Shown here: positions 40,716 through 48,708 of the stretch, one piece after another
How positions within the stretch are numbered: the stretch's first letter is position 1
How the letters are laid out: the number at the start of each line of letters is the position of its first letter
Assembly: GCF_036084755.1 (NCBI RefSeq)
Contig: NZ_CP107968.1
Span: 2,548,501 to 2,612,500, forward strand
Length of the DNA: 64,000 nt
Direction of reading: 5' to 3'
DNA from: Streptomyces sp. NBC_00370
GTDB lineage: Bacteria; Actinomycetota; Actinomycetes; Streptomycetales; Streptomycetaceae
Notes under the pieces: generated by a model
Told to the model about the DNA's origin: nothing
Database searches by the model: none
Seen by the model: the letters and a program-made list of their open reading frames with translations, nothing else
Program-made: the position numbers and the translations under genes

Positions 40716-40767
40716 GAGGATCTCCTCGTCGCACGAATTATCGTGTGATGACGGACATCAACTCAGG

Positions 40768-41796
40768 CTACGCCCGGTCGCCGCGACCTTCATCCGCTGG
40801 TTCTTCCGCGCCGATGGCGCCGCGTCCCGCCAGCCGGAAGAGCAGGACCACCGAGGGCAGGATCAGCACCACCGCGACGCAGGCGACGCCCACGAGCACA
40901 TTGAGGGTGGCGTCCGGCGAGGCCGCTTCGTGCAGCGAGCGGTGCGTACCCAGCAGGTACGGGTACTGCGACACGCCCCAGCCGCACACGACGAGCGCGA
41001 CGGCGGCCGCCGCGATCTGGCGCTGGCCGCGGGTCCGGCCCGCCCACAGCCCGACCATGCCGAGCACACCGCCGAGAGCGGCCACGACGACCAGCGGCAG
41101 CGCCCGGTGGCTGAGGTTGTGGAAGAGCCGGGGCGCGTCCGACCGGAGGACGAAGATGCCGCCGATGCTGACGGCGCCGGTCACCGCGCCCACGACAAGG
41201 CTCCGGACGCGGAAGTAGCGGTACATCCCCTGGTCGCCGCCGCGGTACGTGGCCACCATCAGATAGGTGGCGGCGAGGTACGCGCAGACGAGCACCGCGA
41301 GCACGCCGCCGAGGGCGCCGGTGGGGTTCAGCCAGCTGGAGACGGCGTCGCCGTTGCCCCGGGTCGGCACCCGGCCCGAGGCGAGGGCCCCCGCGATGGA
41401 GCCGAAGCAGTACGGCGTCAGCACGGAGGAGAGGGCGAACGCGGCACCGTACAGGCGCTGTTCGCGGGTGCGGATCGCGGTCTTGCGGAACGCGAAGCCG
41501 GCGCCGCGCAGCACGATGCCGAGCGCGGCGAGGACCAGCGGCAGGTAGAGCGTGGTGGTGATGGCGGTGAAAGCGGTGGGGAATCCGCTCCACAGGATGA
41601 CGAGACAGTAGATCAGCCAGGTGTGGTTGGCCTCCCACACCGGCGCGAGTGAGGTGTCGATCGCTTTGCGCGGCGCCCGCCCGCGCCGCGCGCCGCCCGC
41701 CACCAGGTCCCAGAAGCCGGCTCCGAAATCGGCGCCGCCGAGCAGGCAGTAGGCGATGACGCCGATGAAGAGGAAGACCGCCACCGCGTCCGGCAC
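40768..41796 (-). CDS. cydB: Cytochrome bd quinol oxidase subunit II
   Basis: A 342-residue membrane protein with about eight to nine hydrophobic segments. The N-terminal FLFIGVIAYCLLGGADFGAGFWDL (G-G-A-D-F-G-x-G) and PVWEANHTWLIYCLVILWSGFPTAF are the hallmark of CydB, as is GTRGNGD-like loop sequence. The GTG start at 41796 lies one base after the cydA stop. With CydA it forms the high-affinity quinol oxidase used in low oxygen or under respiratory inhibition. Confidence 0.94.
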   Translation of the reverse strand: MPDAVAVFLFIGVIAYCLLGGADFGAGFWDLVAGGARRGRAPRKAIDTSLAPVWEANHTWLIYCLVILWSGFPTAFTAITTTLYLPLVLAALGIVLRGAGFAFRKTAIRTREQRLYGAAFALSSVLTPYCFGSIAGALASGRVPTRGNGDAVSSWLNPTGALGGVLAVLVCAYLAATYLMVATYRGGDQGMYRYFRVRSLVVGAVTGAVSIGGIFVLRSDAPRLFHNLSHRALPLVVVAALGGVLGMVGLWAGRTRGQRQIAAAAVALVVCGWGVSQYPYLLGTHRSLHEAASPDATLNVLVGVACVAVVLILPSVVLLFRLAGRGAIGAEEPADEGRGDRA

Positions 41797-41797
41797 C

Positions 41798-43243
41798 CTA
41801 GGACACCTTTCCCTGGGAGTGGCCCGGGTGCCCCGCCGGGGGTTTGTCCGGGGGTTCCGGTCCGTACGGTACGTCGACGGTCTCGTCGCCGTGCTGCCGC
41901 CAGCGCGCCTGCATGGACCGCAGCACCCACAGGGCGCCGGCGCCGACGGCGATGTACAGGGCGAGGACGCAGCTGAACAGCGCCCACAGGTTGCCCCGGG
42001 TGGTCACGGCGTCGCGGGTGAGCAGCAGTCCGTCCACGGTCCAGGGCTGGCGGCCGACCTCGGTGACCACCCAGCCGCTCTCCAGGCACAGGATGGCGAC
42101 GAGACCGCTGACGGAGGCGGCCCACAGGAATGGCCGGCTGACGGCGATGCGCTCACGGCGGCGCCACCACAGCCAGGCGAACCAGAGCGCGAGCAGCAGC
42201 AGAAGGCTCGCGGCGCCCACCATGACGTCGAACGCCCAGTGGACGATGTTGACCTGCCGGTCGGTGGGCCGTACGTCGGCGGGGATGGCGTCGAGCCCCT
42301 TGATGGTGGTCGACGGTGAGAAGTCGGCCAGCAGGGAGGCCACATCGGGGATGGGGAGGCCGTACCGGGGCTCGCCGTCGATGAGTACACCGCCCAGCGT
42401 CTCGGAGACGTGGCTGTGGGTCCTCGGGAGCAGTTCGATGGCGGCGAACTTGTTGGGCTGGTCGTTGAAGACCTGCCGGGCGATGGTGTCGCCGACGAAC
42501 ATCTGCACCGGCAGTACGCAGGCGGCGACCGTGAAGCCGATCTTGAAGCCGAGCTGGTGGTAGGCGCTCCTGCGGCCCTTGAGCATGCCCCACGCGTACA
42601 CACCGGCGACGACGAAGCCGGCGACGATGTACGCGGCGAGGAGCATGTGCAGGAACTCCCACCAGAAGGCCTTGTTGAAGAACACCTCGGCGGGCCGTAC
42701 GCCGACGACCGCGCCGTGTCTGACGGTGATACCGCCGGGCTCGTTCATCCAGGAGTTCGCCGCGACGACGGAGGCGGTGCCGCCGATACTCGACAGCGCG
42801 ACGGGCACGCCGGACCAGAAATGAGCCCAGGGCCGCATTCGGCCCCAGCCGTAGATGTAGATCGAGACGAAAATGGCCTCAAGGAAGAAGAAGAGCCCTT
42901 CGACGGCGAAGGGGAATCCGAAGGCGGGGCCGTATTTCCGCATCAAGCCGGGCCAGAGAATGCCCAGTTCGAAGGAGAGCACGGTCCCGGTGATGGCTCC
43001 GACGGCGAACAGCACGGCCGCCACCTTCGACCACCGCCGCGCCAGCAGGAGCGCCTGGCTGTCACCGGTGCGCAGGCCGCAGTGGTGGGCGACGAGCATC
43101 AGCGTGGTCAGCGCGACACCGAACGGCACCAGGATGATGTGGAAGCCGAGGGTGAAGGCCATCTGCTCCCGGGCCGGGAGGAGTTGGGCGGGTTCTGCGG
43201 GCAGCGCCGACAGGTGCCTGGCGATGTCGGACGGTCTGAACAC
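41798..43243 (-). CDS. cydA: Cytochrome bd quinol oxidase subunit I
   Basis: A 481-residue heme-bearing membrane subunit. The N-terminal QMAFTLGFHIILVPF holds the heme b595/d ligand His35 (E. coli His19 equivalent). Also present are WEFLHMLLAAYIVAGF, KFAAIELLPRTHSHVSETLGG and the Q-loop end GWVVTEVGRQPWTVDGLL. The Q loop is short, as in the CIO-like (cyanide-insensitive) group. It heads the operon cydA-cydB-FdhF-like gene. The leader carries two inverted repeats (43269-43290 and 43293-43333). Confidence 0.94.
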   Translation of the reverse strand: MFRPSDIARHLSALPAEPAQLLPAREQMAFTLGFHIILVPFGVALTTLMLVAHHCGLRTGDSQALLLARRWSKVAAVLFAVGAITGTVLSFELGILWPGLMRKYGPAFGFPFAVEGLFFFLEAIFVSIYIYGWGRMRPWAHFWSGVPVALSSIGGTASVVAANSWMNEPGGITVRHGAVVGVRPAEVFFNKAFWWEFLHMLLAAYIVAGFVVAGVYAWGMLKGRRSAYHQLGFKIGFTVAACVLPVQMFVGDTIARQVFNDQPNKFAAIELLPRTHSHVSETLGGVLIDGEPRYGLPIPDVASLLADFSPSTTIKGLDAIPADVRPTDRQVNIVHWAFDVMVGAASLLLLLALWFAWLWWRRRERIAVSRPFLWAASVSGLVAILCLESGWVVTEVGRQPWTVDGLLLTRDAVTTRGNLWALFSCVLALYIAVGAGALWVLRSMQARWRQHGDETVDVPYGPEPPDKPPAGHPGHSQGKVS

Positions 43244-43268
43244 CTTGCACCTCTGTTTATGCGAAGTG

Positions 43269-43290
43269 CGTGAATTTTAGGTTTTTCACG
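43269..43290. promoter_or_regulatory. CGTGAA-N10-TTCACG inverted repeat before cydA
   Basis: Perfect 6-bp arms 26-47 bp upstream of cydA. The arms match Rex half-sites (GTGAA/TTCAC), but the 10-bp spacing is larger than the 4 bp of the Streptomyces Rex operator, so identity of the regulator is open. Confidence 0.35.
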
Positions 43291-43292
43291 TA

Positions 43293-43333
43293 CCGAGGAT
43301 GCGGTGACGCGCCGCCGCCTTCACCGCATTCGG
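43293..43333. promoter_or_regulatory. Stem-loop between cydA and the phosphatase gene
   Basis: ATGCGGTGA (43299-43307) and TCACCGCAT (43321-43329) pair perfectly, and CCGA/TCGG outside a GG bulge extends the stem to 13 bp. It may be a regulator site or structure in a transcript leader. Confidence 0.45.
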
Positions 43334-43358
43334 TGCGTCAGGCAACAAGAATGGGCGG

Positions 43359-44507
43359 ATGGATATCCGGCGGTTGCATGATTTCCCGGGCCGCGCCGCA
43401 GGACGGCTGCTGATTGTTCCCATTGTTCTGATTATTGTGATCATCACGGTGGCACTGGTGTCACCGAGCGACGTCTATCTCAGCCCGCTGCTGGTGATCG
43501 CACCGGCACTGACGGCGTCGTTCGCCGGGCCCTGGCGCACGGCCATCATCGCGGCGGCCGCGGTGGTGGCACAGGTCGTGATCACGGCGCTGGACGGCGG
43601 GGTGGGCACAACGAACCATGTGTGGCAGTTCGCGGCGCTGGTGCTGCTGTCGGCGGTGGTGGTCTTCTTCTGCTACCTGCGCGAGGCGCACAGCCAGCAG
43701 CTGAGCCGGGTACGGGTGGTGGCCGAGACCGCGCAGCGCGTCCTGCTGCGCCCGCCGCCCGAGCAGCTGGGACCGCTGCGGGTGGCGTGGCGGTACCTGA
43801 CGGCCGACGCCGACGCGCAGATCGGCGGCGACCTGTTCGCCGTCGTACGCCCCGACCCGACCCGCAGCCGGGTCGTCATCGGCGACGTACGGGGAAAGGG
43901 ACTGGCCGCCATCGGTGAGGCGTCCGTGGTCCTGGGCGCGTTCCGCGAGGGGGCCAGGCACTGCGAGACGCTGCCCGCGCTGGTGCGGGCGATGGAGGAG
44001 AGCGTCAGCGCGGACATCGAGGACGCCGGCGACATCGAACAGGACCCCGGCGAGCACTTCGTGACGGCGCTCGTCCTGGACCTGCCCGACGCGACCGGCC
44101 AGGGCGCGATGATCAACTGCGGCCACCCGCCGCCCCTGCTGCTCCGCGACGGCCAGGTCACGGTCCTGGAGTCGACCGACCCGGCACCCCCACTGGGCCT
44201 CGGCAGCCTGGGCACCCCCGGCCTGCACAGCGACACGTTCACCTTCGCCGAAGGCGACACGCTCCTGCTCTACACGGACGGCGTGATCGAAGCCCGCTCA
44301 CCCGAGGGCACGTTCTACCCACTGGCCGAACGGGCGGCGACGTTCCCCCTGACGGGCCCGGAGGAACTGCTCCACCACCTGCTCCAGGACATGACGGCAC
44401 ACACGGAGGGCCGGCTCTCGGACGACGTGGCGGTCCTGGCCATCAAACAAACCCCACGCCGCCAGGCCCTTGCACCGCACCCTCAGCCGATCCTCCGGCG
44501 AGCCTGA
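43359..44507 (+). CDS. Membrane-bound SpoIIE (PP2C) serine phosphatase
   Basis: A 382-residue protein. Three to four N-terminal membrane segments lie in residues about 15-105 (LLIVPIVLIIVIITVALV, WQFAALVLLSAVVVFFCYL). The PP2C domain at about 145-370 keeps the metal aspartates: GGDLFAVV, GDVRGKGLAAIG, YTDGVIEARS and DDVAVLAI. It resembles the integral-membrane RsbU-like phosphatases frequent in Streptomyces. It is divergent from cydA, with 115 bp between. No STAS gene adjoins it, so its target is unknown. Confidence 0.92.
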   Translation: MDIRRLHDFPGRAAGRLLIVPIVLIIVIITVALVSPSDVYLSPLLVIAPALTASFAGPWRTAIIAAAAVVAQVVITALDGGVGTTNHVWQFAALVLLSAVVVFFCYLREAHSQQLSRVRVVAETAQRVLLRPPPEQLGPLRVAWRYLTADADAQIGGDLFAVVRPDPTRSRVVIGDVRGKGLAAIGEASVVLGAFREGARHCETLPALVRAMEESVSADIEDAGDIEQDPGEHFVTALVLDLPDATGQGAMINCGHPPPLLLRDGQVTVLESTDPAPPLGLGSLGTPGLHSDTFTFAEGDTLLLYTDGVIEARSPEGTFYPLAERAATFPLTGPEELLHHLLQDMTAHTEGRLSDDVAVLAIKQTPRRQALAPHPQPILRRA

Positions 44508-44641
44508 GGACGACCAAAGCAGAGCTGGCACTTATCGGAAAGGGACCGGCGTGAGCGGTGTGGTGACGCCGGGCACGGGCGGCGCGTGGTGGTCGGTTGC
44601 GGGGGTTTTCCCTACCGTGCCCGCGCGACTCAGTTGCACCA

Positions 44642-44657
44642 CTGACACACGTGTCAG
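44642..44657. promoter_or_regulatory. CTGACAC-AC-GTGTCAG palindrome before the lipoprotein hydrolase
   Basis: A perfect 7+7 bp inverted repeat 75-90 bp upstream of the hydrolase start, in a 225-bp gap with no gene. TetR-type operators commonly look like this; no matching regulator gene is adjacent. Confidence 0.45.
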
Positions 44658-44732
44658 CCGGATTCCGCGACGAGTCGAGCCACCGAATGATGGACATCAC
44701 CGTCTCCACACCATCCATCGTCAGGATCAGTG

Positions 44733-45668
44733 ATGTCCCGCACCACACCCAACCGCCGTTCCGTGAACCGCGCCGTGTCCGCCCTCGCATTGCTGGTCGT
44801 GGCTGCCGGCGCCGTTACGGCCTGCAGCGACGACAACTCCGCCGCCAAGCAGCCGACTTCGCACTCCGCCGTCGCGTCCGCGTCCCCGGCGACCAGCGAG
44901 ATCGGCAAGACCAAGCTGCACATGGTCGACAACGGCGGTCACCGGTTGGCCTTCTACGTCACGCGGGGCAGCGGCTCCACCATCGTCCTGGACTCCGGTG
45001 GCGGCGAGTACTCGTCGCAGTGGAAGGACATCGTCCCCAAGCTGCACGCGGCCACCGGCGCCACCGTCATCACCTACGACCGCGCCGGTCTCGGCAAGAG
45101 CGACGTCGTACCCGGCCCGTGGAAGGTGCGGAGCGCTGTCAGCGACCTCAAGGCGGGGCTCGCGCAGTTGGGCATCACCAAGGATGTGACCCTGGTGGCC
45201 CACTCCCAGGCCGGTGAGGTCGCCAACTACTTCGCCCAGGACAACCCCCGGATGCTCTCCGGTGCGGTCCTGGTGGACGCCAACCTCCCCCAGTTCTTCA
45301 CGGACGAAGAAATACCCCGCCTTGTGGCCGCGACCCAGCCCGCCGTGGACGCGGCCAAGAAGGACCCCGAGAAGCCGGAGAACCGCCAACTCATCTCCAC
45401 CGCGGCGGGCTTCGCCGCCGCACACCAGGCATTCCACAAGGTGACATGGCCCGATTCGGTGCCGGCCACGGTCGTGGTCTCCGAGAAGACTCCGTTCGAC
45501 GGGTCTCCCGAGGATGCCCAGCGCTGGCGTGACGCCGCCGCCTCGTTCGCCCACGCGGCGCCGAACCGCACGCTCGTCACCGCCAAGGGCTCATCCCACG
45601 AGGTACCGACGGACCGTCCCGGCTTCGTGCTCAAGGAGATCGAGGGCATGTTCGCCGCCCGGCACTGA
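44733..45668 (+). CDS. Alpha/beta-hydrolase lipoprotein
   Basis: A 311-residue exported lipoprotein. Signal and lipobox AGAVTACSDD place the lipidated Cys near residue 31, followed by a Ser/Thr-rich linker. The alpha/beta-hydrolase fold has GSTIVLDSGGGEYSSQWKD, the oxyanion segment YDRAGLGKS and nucleophile Ser in VAHSQAGEVAN (A-H-S-Q-A-G, a variant of G-x-S-x-G). The catalytic His is in KGSSHEVPTDRPG. A surface esterase, lipase or peptidase is plausible. ATG 44733 or the GTG just before it is the start. Confidence 0.87.
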   Translation: MSRTTPNRRSVNRAVSALALLVVAAGAVTACSDDNSAAKQPTSHSAVASASPATSEIGKTKLHMVDNGGHRLAFYVTRGSGSTIVLDSGGGEYSSQWKDIVPKLHAATGATVITYDRAGLGKSDVVPGPWKVRSAVSDLKAGLAQLGITKDVTLVAHSQAGEVANYFAQDNPRMLSGAVLVDANLPQFFTDEEIPRLVAATQPAVDAAKKDPEKPENRQLISTAAGFAAAHQAFHKVTWPDSVPATVVVSEKTPFDGSPEDAQRWRDAAASFAHAAPNRTLVTAKGSSHEVPTDRPGFVLKEIEGMFAARH

Positions 45669-45682
45669 CCTCCAGCCTCAAG

Positions 45683-45729
45683 CGGGCCGCGTCTGCGGCT
45701 GCCGTAAAACGCAGTCGCCGCGCGGCCCG
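45683..45729. terminator. Two-part hairpin after the hydrolase gene
   Basis: CGGGCCGCG (45683-45691) pairs with CGCGGCCCG (45721-45729), with a second stem CTGCG/CGCAG inside. It starts 15 bp after the hydrolase stop, as expected for a terminator. Confidence 0.65.
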
Positions 45730-45750
45730 GAGCCGCGTACGTTCGCCTCC

Positions 45751-46491
45751 ATGGTTGACGCAGCCTTCGGACATCCACGCCTCGCCGCCCTCTACGACCC
45801 ACTCGATCCGGACCGCGGCGATCTCGACGCGTATCTCGCGATGGCGGAGGAGTTCGGGGCACGGTCCGTGCTGGACATCGGGTGCGGTACGGGCGTGTTC
45901 GCGCTGCTCCTCGCCGCACGCGGGATCGCGGTGACCGGGATCGACCCCGCGCGGGCGTCCGTCGACGTCGCACGCGGCAAGCCGGGAGCTGAGCGGGTGC
46001 GCTGGCTCGACGGGAACGCCGCGGACCTGCCGCCCCTGCGGGTCGACCTGGTGACGATGACCGCGAACGTTGCCCAGGCGATCACCGATCCGCAGGCGTG
46101 GCGTACGACGCTGCGCGGCGCCTACGAGGCGCTGCGACCCGGCGGGCGACTCGTCTTCGAGACGCGCGACCCGGCGCGGCGCGTGTGGGAGGAGTGGGCG
46201 CGCTGGACGCGCGAGAGCACGTACCGGGTGACGGACATCCCGGGCATCGGCCGCGTCGAGACCTGGGCCGAGCTGACGGACGTGAGCCTGCCACTGGTGA
46301 GCTTCCGGGGGACGCACGTGTTCGCCGCCGACGGGGCCGTACTGACCTCGGAATCGACACTCCGCTTCCGCGATCGGCCGGAGATCGAGCGGGACTTGCA
46401 CGAGCACGGCTTCGTCGTCGAGGACGTACGCGACGCACCCGACCGGCCGGGCAAGGAGTTCGTGTTCGTGGCGGCGCGCGGCCCCGCGTAG
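45751..46491 (+). CDS. Class I SAM-dependent methyltransferase
   Basis: A 246-residue methyltransferase. SAM motif I is SVLDIGCGTGVFALLLAARG, followed by VTGIDPARAS, a motif II-like VDLVTMTANVAQAI and YEALRPGGRLVFETRD. The N-terminal HPRLAALYDPLDPDRGDLDAY matches methyltransferases with a typical actinobacterial leader. Substrate unknown. ATG 45751 is chosen because it starts at the conserved N-terminus; the open frame upstream overlaps the hydrolase gene and is not coding. Confidence 0.9.
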   Translation: MVDAAFGHPRLAALYDPLDPDRGDLDAYLAMAEEFGARSVLDIGCGTGVFALLLAARGIAVTGIDPARASVDVARGKPGAERVRWLDGNAADLPPLRVDLVTMTANVAQAITDPQAWRTTLRGAYEALRPGGRLVFETRDPARRVWEEWARWTRESTYRVTDIPGIGRVETWAELTDVSLPLVSFRGTHVFAADGAVLTSESTLRFRDRPEIERDLHEHGFVVEDVRDAPDRPGKEFVFVAARGPA

Positions 46492-46556
46492 TCCGTCCCT
46501 CGCGGAACGCCCTAGAAAGCATGGGCCGCACCGCTCCGACCAGGGCCGGAGTGGCG

Positions 46557-46963
46557 GCAGACGAGTCGGGCTGTACGCCGGGTTCTGTCTCCCGGTCGCC
46601 TCGCGGCGGCCGGGGAGGCGGCCATCCATCTAGGGCCGGCGTTGCCGCCGGCCTCGTGCGGTCTACCCGCGGACTCGGGCGAGCAGCCCTCGGACGTCCG
46701 CGCAGGGCCGTCAACCGACGGCCCCTCTTGACCTTGCTCCGGGTGGGGTTTACCTAGCCGCCCGAGTCACCTCGGGCGCTGGTGGTCTCTTACACCACCG
46801 TTTCACCCTTACCCGGCGCCGAAGCGCCGGGCGGTCTGTTTTCTGTGGCACTGTCCCGCGGGTCACCCCGGGTGGGCGTTACCCACCACCCTGCTGTGTG
46901 GAGCCCGGACGTTCCTCGGCAAGATCGGTGATCTTGACGCGGCCGCCCGCCCGGCTCGTCTGC
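46557..46963 (-). ncRNA. rnpB: RNase P RNA component (class A)
   Basis: Read on the minus strand, the 5' end GCAGACGAG (46963-46955) pairs with the 3' end CTCGTCTGC (46565-46557) to form helix P1. The conserved core is present: GAGGAACGTCCGGGCTCC near the 5' end, ACAGAAAACAGACCG, AGGGTGAAACGGTG, GTAAGAGACC, and CAGAACCCGGCGTACAG before the 3' end. The length of about 407 nt fits actinobacterial type A. This RNA cleaves tRNA 5' leaders. Several open frames over it are spurious. Confidence 0.96.
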
Positions 46964-47078
46964 CGTGCCGTTCATGTTACCCGGCCGAAGGGGTGCGGAA
47001 CGCCTCCGCCGCAGTTCGCCTACCCTGGCGCCCGGGGGCCGCGCACCCCGTCAGTTGATCCGCCGAAGGAGAACCACC

Positions 47079-47894
47079 GTGCTCGTGCTGTTGCCGCCGT
47101 CGGAGGGAAAGGCCGCCTCCGGGCGCGGTGCCCCGCTGAAGCCCGAGTCGCTGTCGCTGCCGGGGCTCGCCGGGGCCCGGGAGGCCGTGCTGGACGAGTT
47201 GGTCGAGCTGTGCGCCGCCGACGAGGAGAAGGCGCGCGAGGTACTGGGGCTGACCGAGGGGCTGCGCGGCGAGGTCGCCAAGAACGTACTGCTGCGGACG
47301 GCGGGGACGCGGCCGGCCGGGCAGCTCTACACCGGCGTGCTGTACGACGCGCTGGACCTGGCCACGCTGGACGCTGCGGCGCGCCGGCGGGCAGCGAAGT
47401 CGCTGCTGGTCTTCTCCGGGCTGTGGGGCGCCGTCCACATCGGTGACCGCATCCCGCCCTACCGCTGCTCGATGGGGGTGAAGCTGCCCGGCGTCGGCGC
47501 GCTCGCCGGGCACTGGCGCGCCCCCATGGCGGCCGTCCTGCCGTCGGCCGCCGAGGCCGCGGGCGGCGGGGTCGTACTGGATCTGCGGTCGTCGGCGTAC
47601 GCGGCGGCCTGGCGCGCCGAGGGTGAGCTGGCGGCCCGGACGGCGACGGTACGGGTGCTGCACGCGCAGATCGACCCGGCGACCGGGGCCGAGAAGCGGT
47701 CCGTGGTCAGCCACTTCAACAAGACCACGAAGGGCCGGATCGTACGGGACCTGCTGACGGCGGGCGCCCGGCCGAAGGATCCCGCGCGGCTGGTGGAGGC
47801 GCTGCGGGAGCTGGGGTACGTGGTCGAGGCGAAGCCTCCGGCGCGTGCGGGCAAGACGTGGGAGCTGGATGTCGTGGTCACCGAGATCCACTGA
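47079..47894 (+). CDS. yaaA: YaaA-family peroxide stress protein (DUF328)
   Basis: A 271-residue protein starting LVLLPPSEGKAASG, the family N-terminal P-P-S-E-G-K. It continues with GQLYTGVLYDALDL, VFSGLWGAVHIGDRIPPYRCSMGVKLPG and VVSHFNKTTKGRIVRDLL, all conserved. YaaA lowers intracellular free iron and DNA damage under peroxide stress in E. coli and has a DNA-binding fold. GTG 47079 lies 7 bp behind AAGGAG (47066-47071). A palindrome at 47928-47950 follows. Confidence 0.92.
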   Translation: MLVLLPPSEGKAASGRGAPLKPESLSLPGLAGAREAVLDELVELCAADEEKAREVLGLTEGLRGEVAKNVLLRTAGTRPAGQLYTGVLYDALDLATLDAAARRRAAKSLLVFSGLWGAVHIGDRIPPYRCSMGVKLPGVGALAGHWRAPMAAVLPSAAEAAGGGVVLDLRSSAYAAAWRAEGELAARTATVRVLHAQIDPATGAEKRSVVSHFNKTTKGRIVRDLLTAGARPKDPARLVEALRELGYVVEAKPPARAGKTWELDVVVTEIH

Positions 47895-47927
47895 TCCGGT
47901 CGGGCGCCACACTCACGCCCGTTGCAC

Positions 47928-47950
47928 CCTGCGCAACGGGCATTGCGGAC
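47928..47950. promoter_or_regulatory. CCCGTTGC-N7-GCAACGGG inverted repeat
   Basis: Perfect 8-bp arms midway between yaaA and the aldolase gene. It may be a terminator for yaaA or an operator for the aldolase; no T-tract follows. Confidence 0.4.
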
Positions 47951-47978
47951 GGTGGGAAGGGCGCGGCAGGATGACCCC

Positions 47979-48608
47979 ATGACCTCCGTGCTCGACCTCG
48001 CCCCCGTGATACCGGTCGTCGTCCTCGACGACGCCGCCGACGCCGTACCGCTCGCCCGCGCCCTGGTCGCCGGCGGCCTGCCCGCGATCGAGGTGACGCT
48101 CCGCACGCCCGCCGCGCTGGACGCGATCCGCGCGATCGCCGACGGTGTGCCGGACGCGGTGGTCGGCGCCGGTACGGTGCTGACGCCCGCAGCCGTGACC
48201 GACTCCGTGACGGCCGGGGCGCGGTTCCTGGTCAGCCCGGGGTGGACGGACACGCTGCTGACGGCGATGCGGGCGTCCGGGGTGCCGTTCCTGCCGGGGG
48301 TGTCCACGACGTCCGAGGTGGTGGCGCTGCTGGAGCGCGGGGTGACGGAGATGAAGTTCTTCCCCGCCGAGGCCGCGGGCGGCACGGCCTACCTCAAGTC
48401 CCTGGCGAGCCCGCTCCCCCAGGCCGCCTTCTGCCCGACCGGCGGCATCACGGCCGAGTCGGCGCCGTCGTACCTCGCGCTGCCCAACGTCCGCTGTGTG
48501 GGCGGTACGTGGATGCTCCCGGCGGACGCCATCGCGGCGAAGGACTGGGACCGGGTGGAGTCCCTGGCGCGCGAGGCGTCCACACTGCGGCTCAGCCGCC
48601 GGGCCTGA
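47979..48608 (+). CDS. eda: KDPG/KHG aldolase (2-dehydro-3-deoxy-phosphogluconate aldolase)
   Basis: A 209-residue class I aldolase of the Entner-Doudoroff/uronate route. IPVVVLDDAADAVPLARALVAGGLPAIEVTLRTPAAL, VVGAGTVLT, FLVSPGWT and the Schiff-base lysine in EMKFFPAEAAGG define the family, followed by FCPTGGI. It splits KDPG to pyruvate and glyceraldehyde 3-phosphate. ATG 47979 gives the normal length. No edd or kinase gene is nearby. Confidence 0.94.
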   Translation: MTSVLDLAPVIPVVVLDDAADAVPLARALVAGGLPAIEVTLRTPAALDAIRAIADGVPDAVVGAGTVLTPAAVTDSVTAGARFLVSPGWTDTLLTAMRASGVPFLPGVSTTSEVVALLERGVTEMKFFPAEAAGGTAYLKSLASPLPQAAFCPTGGITAESAPSYLALPNVRCVGGTWMLPADAIAAKDWDRVESLAREASTLRLSRRA

Positions 48609-48609
48609 C

Positions 48610-48708
48610 CTACGGCTCGAAGGACAGCGAGACGAAGTCGGCCACGGCGCGGTAACCGAGCCGCTGGTACGGCGCGTTGCGCCGCCGCACCTGCTTGACG
48701 ACGGGGGC
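48610..48708 (-). pseudogene. Truncated GNAT acetyltransferase tail
   Basis: On the minus strand, right after the stop of the RNase H gene, an open stretch reads APVVKQVRRRNAPYQRL and GYRAVADFVSLSFEP before TAG at 48612-48610. This matches the C-terminal end of GNAT acetyltransferases (N-x-x-x-x-x-x-L-G-F/Y-R-x-V-x-D-F). The acetyl-CoA motif A and everything upstream are missing, so only about 33 codons of a once longer gene remain. Confidence 0.6.

Noticed and set aside
43269..43290. Rex operator before cydA
   Set aside because: Half-sites match but the spacing is 10 bp rather than 4 bp, so Rex binding is not supported as such.
46492..47060. Protein-coding frames across the RNase P RNA region
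   Set aside because: The region folds and matches RNase P RNA landmarks; the frames are by-products of GC-rich DNA.
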